A DNA stretch of 64,000 nt. It comes from Piezodorus guildinii (taxonomy: Eukaryota; Arthropoda; Insecta; Hemiptera; Pentatomidae). The stretch lies in NCBI GenBank assembly GCA_023052935.1, contig CM041292.1, forward strand, positions 105,889,906 to 105,953,905, read 5' to 3'. Under the pieces are notes generated by a model. It made no database searches. It was given only the letters and a program-made list of their open reading frames with translations, and was not told the origin of the DNA. The first letter of the stretch is position 1, and each line of letters starts with the position of its first letter. Positions 24,061-33,868 of the stretch are shown here, piece after piece. The translations under genes were made by a program, and so were the position numbers.

Positions 24061-24500
24061 AATTTTTCTTTATCACAACAAATTAGGGAATGAGTACCCT
24101 GATGTTTGAGGACGCCTTGATCACCTTCGATGTTTTCCCGTCGAAGTGGGCCAGACAGGGGGAAGTATGATGAGAAAGCAGAGCTATTAATAAGATGGGC
24201 CTGGTAGATAGGAGGTGATATAAGATAAACGAGACGAATGATTGGCGTCGGAGGGAACTAGCAAACACCCCCTGCCCGCTACCAATCTACCTGATTGCCG
24301 AATATTTCCCGCCCCCCTCGTCAGCTAACTGATACAAACGACTCAGAAATGTATCGATTACAAGATGAAATTTATTCATCGTGATTTATGCTCCTCGGTG
24401 ACGACACCCGGTGGCTGGGGGGGTGGCTGACACTTATCTGATGGCTACCAGAGGGTGATGGATCTTACAGATAATAAAGTTATCCTCATGATTCTCACTG
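24061..24500. promoter_or_regulatory. Candidate cis-regulatory island with four GATA motifs
   Basis: About 440 bp of GC-balanced, single-copy DNA. WGATAR matches are visible at 24206-24211 (AGATAG), 24223-24228 (AGATAA), 24434-24439 (TTATCT, reverse strand) and 24469-24474 (AGATAA). The longest frame is 61 codons with no domain. Clustering of GATA sites in a unique island suggests an enhancer. This is inference only, since a short motif is expected by chance at some rate. Confidence 0.3.
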
Positions 24501-24943
24501 CAGATATGCGGTCGTAAATTTAATGGTTTCATGATATACAATGAATGATCTGTTGCTGAGAGTATAATTTAAGTTCGAAAATGATAATTTACATTAACAT
24601 ACATCAGAAATTGGCACTTAACTGTCTGAGACACTGCATCAATGTTATTTGTAAAATGGCCGTAAACATACAAATTTTTGTATTTATTTTTTCACATTTA
24701 ATTGTTTTAGCTAAATTGATATTTTTCATGTGCAAAAAACTATTTGTGTTGAGGATATATCTTAACTTCCGGATTAATGGTTAATTCATAGCGTCTTTAG
24801 GCCACCGTGTCACAAATATCGCCGTTGTGGATTTTGTGTTAGGGATGGTAGGTTCATGTTGTAAGTCAGTCTGTCGTGGAAATATTCGTAGAATTCCGTA
24901 GCAGTATCCGAAGCTTAAGTAAGTCTAAGTTCTTGTTAAGTGG
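24501..24943. other. AT-rich DNA, no gene seen
   Basis: A 67-codon frame at 24581-24784 is hydrophobic and AT-driven. No family is recognised. Confidence 0.4.
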
Positions 24944-25106
24944 TTGGGGGCGAGTGGCTGAGTGGTTTAGCGCGCGTTGGTTTGAACCTGCGTTGCCTAG
25001 CTACCACAGATTACCAACAAAATTGCGAGTTCGCGTCTTGGTGCCGGAAGGACTTTTATAACGGCATTAACCTTGCCCTCACCCCCTGGCCTTACGATAC
25101 TGGCCT
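24944..25106 (+). mobile_element. tRNA-derived SINE, family C
   Basis: GGCTGAGTGGTTTAGCGCGC at the head matches a tRNA box A region of the Ser/Leu type, and GCGAGTTCGCGTC lies in the box-B position about 65 bp downstream. The downstream 'ggaaggacttttataa' word is shared with 7711-7910. The body is short and joins a T1 fragment at about 25107. Confidence 0.6.
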
Positions 25107-25345
25107 TGCACTTTTTTACGATTTTTTAAAAACCTTTCTTTTTTTTTAAATCTCTCTTTTTAACTCATGTTGATTAAACTCACTATATCGATGTAAAATT
25201 TAATAGCCTTTAATATAATATAGGTTTCATTCTGATTGTAATAGTCTGACAGGGCTTAAATGTCTATATTTTGAATCTTCTTCCTCTAAAGCAACTTTAA
25301 TATCGTATATTTTTAAAACTTACTTAGGCTTGAACTGTCCAGTAG
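25107..25345 (+). mobile_element. T1 fragment, internal part
   Basis: It shares in order with the 11850 copy: 'ttttttacgattttt', 'attaaactc.ctgta', 'atgtaaaatttaat', 'gtctga.agggctta' and the 'ttcctctaa' region. Both ends are missing. It directly abuts the family C SINE, so one may have inserted in the other. Confidence 0.65.
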
Positions 25346-27674
25346 TTTGCATATATTTTGTAGGAGGATAATATTTAATTTTAGTTGTACAAAGGAAATA
25401 ATATCTCTTTCACCAATTGTATTCTAAAGTCTAAAATTAATTGTTACCCTAATCTGAGCAAAAAAGTCATTCGTCCTATGCACTGGCATTTTACTTCAGT
25501 CAAGAAATGAAAAGCTGTACGTATATTGAAAGACTTAGCAGTAATGGTCGAGTACCCATAGTAAAAAAACTGCTACGCTAGTTTAATATTTTATGTGTGA
25601 TATAAATTATTTTATATTAATTAGGTGATAATCTTCTACCATTGCTTTTGACCGCGAAACATGTAAAAAAAAAAAAAAAAAAAAAAGAGATTTTACCTTA
25701 CAAGATATGTATAAACCAACCCTACCTATGGTAAGAAGAATCGTCTGCCCGCTGATTTTAATATTATTTTAATTTAACTCGCAGTGCAGAATTATATTGA
25801 GCTTTCTATTTAAGCCATAGAAGTATAGTTTTTTGAGCTTGATAAATCAAACTTCTATGATTTATCTAGATCAAAAAATTAACATTCATTATGTTTTTCG
25901 CAGATTCTGCTACTTATGTACACAATTTTCCTAAGCGTAAGTCTTAATAAGAACTGTCAATACTAAAAACCTAAAATGAAATAAAAATGAATATGTCTCA
26001 AATATGTGCTAAGCTTACAAAACACGATATTAAATTAAAATTTTCTTTTATGAGTTCTTGTCAAGCATCTGCTTTTATAAATCTGTTCGATGACTTTTCA
26101 CAGCATGCTTTCTATTTTATTTTATTTTTTGTAATGGGATCGTGCTTAATTAAATAAAATTATTATGTGATTAATCTATATTATGAATTTTTTTTCGGTT
26201 AAGGTTTCACTTAAGCTTAGGCTCTTTTGAACGATTTTCAGCGTATTAGTGAAATCATGTAACTAAAGCTGGATGCCTGCGTTGGACATCGGTTCGCCCT
26301 TTGTGTTACACCTGTACGTTTCCCCAGCTTCTTTTTTGTAGAATCAAGTGAGAGTTTTACAAAAAATATTCCTGAGAGATTATTCGTAGTATGAATTTAT
26401 TTTTTGACATTATATGATATCGTGCAATTCATCTTAATATTGAAAATAGTTGAGGCTAGGGTATTTATTTTACAAGCTATATTCATTTATACTATTATTG
26501 AAAAATGTGATTAATTTAGGAAAAGTTTTTTTCTTTCTTTTTACCAAAGGTTCTTACATTTTATTTCAATTTTTTATCAAAAAAACAACTAAAAAAAAAC
26601 ATTTATTTTCATTATTATAACTTAATACAGAAATATATAATATTTAAATATTTATTTTTTCTGAATGTATGCAGACAATTCAAATAAAGTGCAACTAGAA
26701 CCGTTCTTTCCAGCTAGGTTTCTATTTTTTATGAAATATTTCCAAGAGCATAACGGTGCTGAGATTGATTCATCGGGGAAAGAAATCGTGACTTTCATAC
26801 AATAGATCCACAGTATTGATGTGGTTGTTTCGCTGAAGGACGGTAGCTGTATAGAATTCGAGATATTGTTTTTGTTTAAGGAAATATCAAATTCAAATGA
26901 AATAATGGACTAGAAAAAAAATCACATATCTATTTGTGCATTAGTTTTTCAACTACTCGAATAAAAATTATGCTTTTATTTATTATTCTGTGTTTCAATA
27001 GCTGTTTAAAATTATATAATTATTATTTGATACTTATTTTATTTTACTAATAATTATGTTTGTACATACACCTGTGTAAATACATATCTCTAATTATCAC
27101 GATATATCTAAATCAATTAATAGATCCGAATGCTTCTAAAAAATATTTTAAAAATCAATATATAAATATAGTATGTGTTTGTGTGTATTCAAGTACAAAC
27201 ATAAACCAATTTTTATTGACCAGGTGAATCCATTTGTAAGTAAAACAAAATATCAGTGCACTAAATGAAGCTAATAGTTTTTTATTCACAAGACCTCATT
27301 TTTACCACAAATAATGTTTTTTTTTTTTTTTTGTTTCAGGTAAGTTTGTATCACTTCTACGTTTATACTTCTGAGTAAGGTAAGATTTATATTAGTTGTA
27401 TACTAATGCACGTCAAAGTATGAAAAGTATTATATAAAGACGAAATTGTGCATTCATTTTCCTTAATGTCGAGATACTAAAGTCTATTCAGCTAAATAAA
27501 CATATTTTAAGACTTTGGTACATTTTTTTTTCGTTATTAAATAAAAAATATATGTTCTCCAATGTGAAAAAAAACTATAACATCATATAGCAGGATCTGA
27601 AATACTGTTTATTATTCTTACTGATAAGCAATAAAGTTTACTGATAATGTAATGTAATTCTAATCTAATCCAAG
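25346..27674. other. AT-rich DNA, no gene seen
   Basis: 2.3 kb without a supported gene or recognised repeat. It contains a poly(A) run near 25665-25686 and a T-run near 27318-27332. No long ORF on either strand. Confidence 0.45.
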
Positions 27675-27741
27675 ATGGTTGGGGGTGCGGTCATAAATTA
27701 AAAACACACATTTAAAATAAGTGCTATTTTCATTATGTGCC

Positions 27742-27774
27742 GACGTTTCGGCCTACAATGTGGGCCTTCATCAG
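27742..27774 (-). ncRNA. Hammerhead-ribozyme-like core (minus strand)
   Basis: Mirror copy of the core in the left arm of the foldback, identical in the core residues. In a transcript through the whole element the two arms would pair with each other and hide both cores. Confidence 0.35.
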
Positions 27775-27826
27775 GGTTGACTCTGACCTGGAGTGGACTC
27801 CTTTAGACAGCGTCTCAGAGTCAACC

Positions 27827-27859
27827 CTGATGAAGGCCCACATTGTAGGCCGAAACGTC
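27827..27859 (+). ncRNA. Hammerhead-ribozyme-like core (plus strand)
   Basis: CTGATGA (27827-27833), stem II GGCC (27835-27838) with GGCC (27848-27851), GAA (27852-27854), then ACGT and C (27855-27859). ACGT is self-complementary, so stem III could form only between two copies, as described for short-stem hammerheads of Penelope-like elements. Deviations from consensus: an extra A before stem II and only about two base pairs in stem I. It is therefore a resemblance, and activity is doubtful. Confidence 0.35.
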
Positions 27860-28140
27860 GGCACATAATTAAAATAGCTCTTATTTTAAATGTGTGTTTC
27901 TAATTTATGACCGCACCCCCAACCATTTTCCTCATCTAATTTCTCAACGGTCAACAAAACTCCATCATCATATTTTTTTTTGTTTTACGGTTCAGGTAAT
28001 CCACTACAAAAGGGATTTTTTGCGAACGTACAATATTGATATTTCAATTAGTTACTAATATCAGTTTATGGTTGATGTAAGGGTAAGGCTAATAAATAAA
28101 ATTTGAAACAGTTTCGTTTGTATATAAATAAACATTAGTA

Positions 28141-28405
28141 GCTTCTTGTTCTAGTGGATAGATCACTAGTCTACGGTCTCCAAGTCCTGGGTTCGAATAT
28201 GGCAGAAGATTATTTATTCTGTTATTTCAGCCGTGGGGATTCTTGGGCATGGTGACCCTTTTGTGTCATACCCAACCTCTATAATGTGGGTACAAAAAAG
28301 AGGATAGACCTGGCTGCTAAGTGTGATCTCCTTCCACGGCCGCTGGCCAAGAAACAATATAGGGTGTCCATATTGTAATATGGACACCCTTAAGTTTTTT
28401 TTTTA
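28141..28405 (+). mobile_element. SINE-A copy, 3' part replaced by a perfect hairpin
   Basis: The head has TTCTAGTGGATAGATCACTA (box A region) and GGGTTCGAATATGG (box B). The body runs through 'ttattctgttatttcag', 'tataatgtgggtac' and 'gacctggctgctaa' to 'ggccaagaaacaatat'. Instead of the usual terminal segment there is a perfect 14-bp-arm palindrome (28361-28390) and then a T-run. It is otherwise collinear with 54253-54574. Confidence 0.8.
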
Positions 28406-28681
28406 AGATTAAGTGGTTCAAAATAGAAGAAAGCTGTGTATAAAATATATCTTGGAAGTCTTCAGTGATAATAAGCTGCTTCTAAGGTATTACAATTTCG
28501 TTGTAAATGACAAAATGAAAACATATAAAAAATATTTCTAATAAAGCTTACTACAATTCGAAAATGATTAAAACAATAAACAATTCAAAACAGTATAGTA
28601 CAGTAGAAACAGTTCGAATCTCTTTAGTTGTTGTAGTGGTACGTTGTTATTTTTTATATAACAGGAGAAAAAAATAAATAA

Positions 28682-28950
28682 TGGGGTTACCTATAGCATG
28701 GTGGTTAGCATAACAGCCTCCTATGCCCAAGGTCTCGGGTTCAAACCCGCAGGTGGCCCTAGAATGTTTTAATGGGAGTGAAAAATCCTTAGTTATGCCG
28801 TCCTTCGGAGTGGTTGAAAGGTGGTCCCGAGCCTGAATCGATGTCAGGTACTCGTTAAAGATCCATATCTTAATTAAACCTGAATAGGCAAACTTTAGGA
28901 CTCCCACTGTAGCATCGTCCGATTAGCCATAACAATATAAGTGGACGTTA
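28682..28950 (+). mobile_element. SINE-B copy, plus strand
   Basis: The tRNA-like head has box A at 28694-28704 (TAGCATGGTGG) and box B at 28738-28748 (GGTTCAAACCC), close to pol III consensus. The body includes 'ttagttatgccgtccttcgg', 'tcaggtactcgttaaagatc' and 'tttaggactcccactgtag', ending in CGTTAAATAAAC. The same body is found on the minus strand at 43170-43459 and 14742-15032. No TSD is clear here. Confidence 0.85.
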
Positions 28951-29345
28951 AATAAACAATACTTTAAAAATATTAGGAAATAAATTAATAATAATATAAA
29001 AATAATAATTTTAATTAGAGGCCATTAGATTGGGTTTAATTAGTCAATTTAGATTTTGAAAGTAATCTATTTGCAGTTAATTATTTTACTTATTGTGCTA
29101 TAACTTTAAAGGATTAATAGAAGACGCGATGGTTAAGAGGGCTTATTTGGAATCTGTTAGGGTCAGCAGAAATTTACGCTACGCCACTCCAATGGTCAAG
29201 GTTACTTCGATAATACATTAGGTTACTTCCATTTACTTCCCTTCCACGTTACTTCCTACTTCTGTGAAAACATTTTAAGTTACTTGCATTTAATGAAACT
29301 GCTGTTGGTGTAATTAGGGAATCATCAGTGGTGCAGAAAAAGTGG

Positions 29346-29349
<4 letters not shown>
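28951..29349. other. AT-rich DNA, no gene seen
   Basis: Unique-looking. It leads into the long poly(A) at 29350 but shows no transposon signature. Confidence 0.35.

Positions 29350-29405
<56 letters not shown>
29350..29405 (+). repeat. Poly(A), 56 consecutive A
   Basis: The longest homopolymer of the window. It could be the tail of a plus-strand retrocopy whose body lies upstream, but no TSD or gene-like body was recognised. Confidence 0.85.
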
Positions 29406-29408
<3 letters not shown>

Positions 29409-29429
29409 TCAAGACAAAAAGAAAGAGGA

Positions 29430-29790
29430 ATGGTGTTTGCAATTTGTGAGGAAAACTGCCTGCCTAGACTCGTTGACAGAAGAGGGAGCTGAGAAGTTGA
29501 CACAAATGCGGTGAGCCTCCGGATTGATGAGATTTAATGAAAAAACTAGGAGCGGGCCTTGAAAGGGCAGCCGGAATCAAAGGCAGCGCTGGGATCCAAT
29601 TTGTGCAGCCGCCCTAGCGTGGCGCCCCCCGTCCCACCTCCTACAATTAGTGCGGATTTGTTGTTGAACAAAACCCTGCAAATCCAATCATCCTAGCCGT
29701 CCCACTTCTTTCCTCCTTACCAACTTCGTCTGGCGTTCAGCGTTTCCATATGCCATTAATGAGCTCATTTTGACATGGTTAATTGTCTAA
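29430..29790. promoter_or_regulatory. GC-rich unique island, candidate regulatory element
   Basis: Contains a C-rich core (near 29600-29645) and words such as CCATTAATGAGCTCATT and GGTTAATTG in a GC-balanced context. It is not repeated in the window and has no ORF beyond frames that read into the poly(A). A conserved non-coding element is one reading. An unrecognised exon is another. Confidence 0.3.
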
Positions 29791-29817
29791 CCCAAGTAGA
29801 CTTTCAAACTTTATCTG

Positions 29818-30650
29818 TAATTTTTACTTGCTCTTACCTATATATGAAATATACAGTAGAAGAAAGTATTGCGATCGTATAAATTTTCTAATTCGAGTTT
29901 TTTATTGAAAATACACGTTTTAGGGTCTACTTAATCCAAATGACCAAGTCCCGCAAACATATGTATGGTAAGTCTGGCTCAAAACCATGGGTTATATAAA
30001 ACTGAAATTTCATTCATTAGAAGCGTATGTGCCTGAGTTGCTACAGCAAATTTTTCATCACAGTCGTCCAACCGAAGTGCTCCTTTATACAATGCATTTT
30101 GCACCTTTTTTACGATTTTCTCAAATACGACTGTAACAATTTTTAATAAGCTCGCTGTACCAATGTAAAATTTAATGCAATTTTATATCATATATGTTTA
30201 ATTTTGATAGAAATAGCCCGATAGAGCTTAAATGCCGAATATTTCAATTTTCTTCTTCTTAAGTACAAATAATACAATTCTTCAGTATCTACAAAAAAAT
30301 ATTTATATTATTTTATCAGCATTGATAAAAAAAACGGTTAAACATACAATTTAAACGAATTTCATTACCAACTAAAGGTGAAATAAGCAAACAAATTTTT
30401 TAGGTAGTTTTTTTTTAACATGAGAATATTTTTTTGTTTTTTTTTATTCGTATATATTACAATTTGTCATAATAGACAATAATAATAGTGCTACAGGATC
30501 TCATTCATACAATATTTACAATATAAGAGAATAGTAATATAAATGTATAATATACCGTTGGAAAGCTGGATATTTGAGAAAAAATATAGTATTTTATATA
30601 CAGAGATGTGGAAGGTGATGGAAATTTAAGAATGGGGTATAAACTTAAGT
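29818..30650 (+). mobile_element. T1 dispersed repeat interrupted by a Jockey-1 tail
   Basis: Left end (CTTACCTATATATGAAATAT, GTATTGCGATCG) and internal blocks are collinear with the 11850 copy through 'ataccgttggaaagct' near 30550 and 'ggaaggtgatgg' near 30610. The extreme right end is missing. A minus-strand Jockey-1 3' end lies inside at about 30424-30545. Confidence 0.75.
30424..30545 (-). mobile_element. Jockey-1 3' UTR stub nested in T1
   Basis: On the minus strand this ends with the same 3' terminus as the full-length element ('atattacaatttgt.ataat.acaa' in plus orientation) next to a T-rich tail. It shares 'cattcatacaatatttaca' with 58664-58800. It is a very short, 5'-truncated insertion, so it postdates the T1 copy that hosts it. 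Confidence 0.65.
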
Positions 30651-30750
30651 GATTATTGTACTTAACCATTTTATATATGCTACCATTGGGTAGTTCTTCT
30701 ACAAGTATTTTATTTTATTTTATTTTTTTTTTATTTTTTTTTTATTGAGA

Positions 30751-31191
30751 AATATTACAATTTGTTGCATAATGAACAGTAGTAATAGAGATGTAGTACA
30801 CATTCATACAATATATACAGCCAATAATGATAAAGTCAATTTACATAAAATCGGAAATAAATAAATTCAAATATATACAAAAAAAAAAAAAAGCAACAAG
30901 AAACAAATCAAAACAACAACCTGTAGTTGAGATAAATACAAGTTGGGAAATAAATAAAAATCATACAAGCATACTTAACTATATACAATATATACAATCA
31001 GCCAAAGGAACCCTAGACTCGACTGCTCCCCCCACAAGTGGGGGGGAGAAGCGGAATCCAAGAGATCCCAGCGCCTCCCACTCAGCGCTTCACTGGTGTA
31101 TGCCAGTGGAGGCCGAGCCAGAGCGGAATAGCCACAAACATACAGTACATGAGTGGAGGATCTGACCAGTGTCAGAACTCCAGATAAATGT
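30751..31191 (-). other. Jockey-1 3' UTR
   Basis: Non-coding tail of the element between the ORF2 stop and the A-rich end. It contains a G-run/C-run patch (31028-31050) and repeated 'tatatacaa' words. The last 60 bp are the part kept in all truncated copies, so they probably include the RT recognition region. Confidence 0.75.
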
Positions 31192-33868
31192 TTACAAAAC
31201 GTCGCGGGGCCACTGCCGTTTCAATCTTCGAGGAGGATTGTAGGGATGGGTGAAGCTGGAAAGCGATTGAGCAAGAGGATTAGGATGATGAAGAAGGTTC
31301 TGATGGAATTTGGAGAATTTGGATGGTACCAGATCTAAAATAAATGGAATATTAAGGTCATGGTGTAGGGTACAGTTGGTAACGTAATAAGGAGCATTAA
31401 CTATTGTTCGGAGGACTTTGGATTGGAAGGATTGGATACGTTTGATGTTAGAATGTTTAGTTGTCCCCCATAGTTCAAGTCCGTAGGTCCATATAGGTTT
31501 CAGTACTGTCTTATATATTAGTAATTTGTTGTCGACTGTAAGATGAGATTTTCTGTTTAGTAATTTGTATAACCGGCCGAATCTGCGGTTGAGTTCTATC
31601 CTTTTAAGTCTCGTATGTGGGTTCCACGTCAGTCTTTTGTCTAGTAAAAAGCCAAGGTACCGGACTGTGTCTGAGGAAGGAAGGGGTATGGAATTGAATT
31701 TAACTGTTGGACAGGATTTACGTCGAAGGGTGAAGGTGACGTGTGTACATTTGCTTTCGTTCACCTTAATTCGCCAAGCCTTACACCAGTCTTCGACAAG
31801 GGAAAGGTGCCTTTGGAGATTTAGAGATGCTACTTCAGGATCGGAATTGGATGATAAAATGGCTGTGTCGTCAGCAAATGTTGCCAGAAAGGTATCGGGA
31901 TCGGTAGGGATATCGGCGGTGTAGAGGATGTAGACGGGTCCTAAGACGCTGCCTTGAGGAACACCGGCCTCAACAGTATAATGTTTGGAAAATTCGGAAC
32001 CACAGCGAACTCGGAAGGAGCGGTTTGATAAATAGGATCGGAGGATTAGGTATAAGGATTGAGGTAAATGGGTTTTGAGCTTAAAGATCAATCCCGGGTG
32101 CCACACCCGGTCAAAAGCTTGAGCTATGTCCAGAAAGGCACCCGAACAATACTCCTTGCACTCAAGGGCAGAGCAAATGTGATCCACAACTCGGAGTCCT
32201 TGCTGAACTGTGGAATGTTGAGAACGAAATCCAAACTGATGCGAAGGAAAATTTTTAAATTTATCTAGGATTCGTTTTAGTAGGAGCTTTTCGAAAATTT
32301 TTGAGAGGATCGGAAGTAGGCTAATAGGTCTGTAAGATGACGTGCTGTTGGAAGGTTTGCCTGGTTTCAGGAAAAGGATGATAGTTGAATGTTTCCATAA
32401 GAGAGGAAAATAGGTAGTGCGTAGGATACTGTTATAAAAGATATGTAAGGAATGTAATGGCTTTCTGTGGAAGTTGTCTTAAGATCTGTGGCGTGAGGAG
32501 ATCATATCCAGGGGATTTACGGAGAGGAAGCTTTTTAAGAAGATATTTGACCTCAGAGGGATTAACTGCTTTAGGAGGTAAGGAGAGTGGTATTGGCGAA
32601 GTAAGGAACTGTTCAACTGTTGAAGTATGGTTTGGATTCAACTCAGGATGAGGAGTGAAAACTTTGGAAAGGTGCTGTGCAAATTCCTGGGCCTTATCCT
32701 TGTCAGAAGCAGCCCAGGAACTATCACCGCGCAGGAGAGGATGGGAAATCGTGTGAGTATTCAGGATTCTCTTCGTGACATTCCACAGGGAATTGTCACG
32801 AGTCGAGAGAGAGGAGAGGTAGGAATTGTAGGATTGGGAACGAAAGGTCGCCAACTCCCGCTTTAATTTTCTACAATAAAAGTTATAAGAGCGACGATCT
32901 TCTGGGTGGCGGGTGCGTTGCCATAATGCTCTGGCTCGGCGTTTGGTGTTGATGAGGTCTGTCAGGTGTTGTGGTAAATGGCATTTGTAAGGAATAATTT
33001 GGGATTGTTTAGGAAAGGAGGCAGTCCAGGCAGCTTGTTGAATCAAGGTTGTAAAGGAATATACGGCATCATCAAGGTCAGAAGGGGTTTTGAGAGTTAC
33101 TCTGAGGTCGATATCATTGGTGAGGATTTCGCGGAAGAGGTTCCAGTATATGGGGCCTCTGATGAATGACGGTGGGAAAGGTTTCGGAATAGGAGTCATG
33201 GATACATTTAGGATTAATGGACTATGATCAGAGGATAGTTCATCAAGGCGAGTTACGGAATAGTTCAGGGAGCCTAATCCGCTGTGGATGAAGAAGTCGA
33301 GGATGTCTGGATTACGGTTAGGATCTGTTGGCCAGTAGGTAGGGGAATCGGGAGGTAGGAGATTAAGGCGTCTGGAGTTGAGTGCAGACTGCAATGTCCG
33401 TCCACGAGTATTTGTGGTTCTGCAACCCCATTGTTGGTGCTTCGCGTTTAAGTCTGCACCCAGAATAAAGTGATTCCCCAATGAGTTGAGAAAGGAACCA
33501 AATTGGGTAATAGAAATAGAATTTTTAGGAGGGCAATATGCTGATGCGATGACTAGCGGAAAGGAAAAGGTCTTGATTATAATAGAGGTGGGTTGTAGGA
33601 AATCGTGGGCGGGAAGTGGGTGTAAGTGATGGGAGAGGGATCGGTTGACAATGACAGCAGTACCGGCATGGGCTTTGCCGTCTGGATGGTCTGTCCGGTA
33701 TGTTGTGTATTCAGGTATTTTGAAGTACTGTTTAGTGGTTAGTCTAGTTTCAGTAATGAGTGCAACGTCAACTTTTTTGTCTTGGAGTAAGGCTGTAAGT
33801 TCGTCAGTGTGAGTTCTAACACCATTCGCATTCCATAGGAGAATAGATAAGGAGTTAGGTGAGGTCAT
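31192..33868 (-). pseudogene. Jockey-1 ORF2, endonuclease/reverse transcriptase, one frameshift
   Basis: The ATG at 33868 directly follows the ORF1 stop. The first 475 codons hold the AP-like endonuclease (N in WNANG, E in ITETR, GADLNAKH, LSSDHS) and the start of the RT. Near 32445 the frame shifts: the first frame ends at TAA 32432-32434, and the RT continues one frame over without stops to 31192. RT motifs: YRPISLLP, FGFRSQHST, FLDIAQAFD, GVPQGSVLGP and the catalytic FADD (about 31867-31878), then RYLGF. It ends without an RNase H domain, which fits Jockey. Intact length would be near 890 residues. The protein nicks target DNA and primes reverse transcription there. Confidence 0.92.

Larger units (their letters stand above)
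27675..27926. mobile_element. Foldback element with 112-bp arms and hammerhead-like cores
   Basis: Arms 27675-27786 and 27815-27926 are inverted copies with about 3 mismatches in 112 positions, around a 28-bp centre. Each arm, read outward, contains a CTGATGA word, a GGCC/GGCC stem and GAAACGTC, the layout of a hammerhead ribozyme core. The arms end in ATGGTTGGGGGTGCGG and its complement. No ORF. It could be a MITE, or two head-to-head fragments of a Penelope-like or retrozyme-like element. High arm identity implies a young event or gene conversion. Confidence 0.8.

Noticed and set aside
24946..25040. tRNA-Ser/Leu gene
   Set aside because: Acceptor and anticodon arms do not fold convincingly and the sequence is shared with another SINE at 7711.
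27675..27926. CRISPR-like or terminator-like palindrome
   Set aside because: Arms are far too long and the genome context is eukaryotic; foldback element fits better.
28682..28760. tRNA gene
   Set aside because: Head of SINE-B with family body attached; several copies share it.
29249..29503. 84-codon minus frame with a phenylalanine run
   Set aside because: The run is the 56-A homopolymer read on the other strand.
31565..33169. Plus-strand frames of 60-120 codons across 31153-33169
   Set aside because: They are antisense to the Jockey ORF2, which has catalytic motifs in the minus frame.
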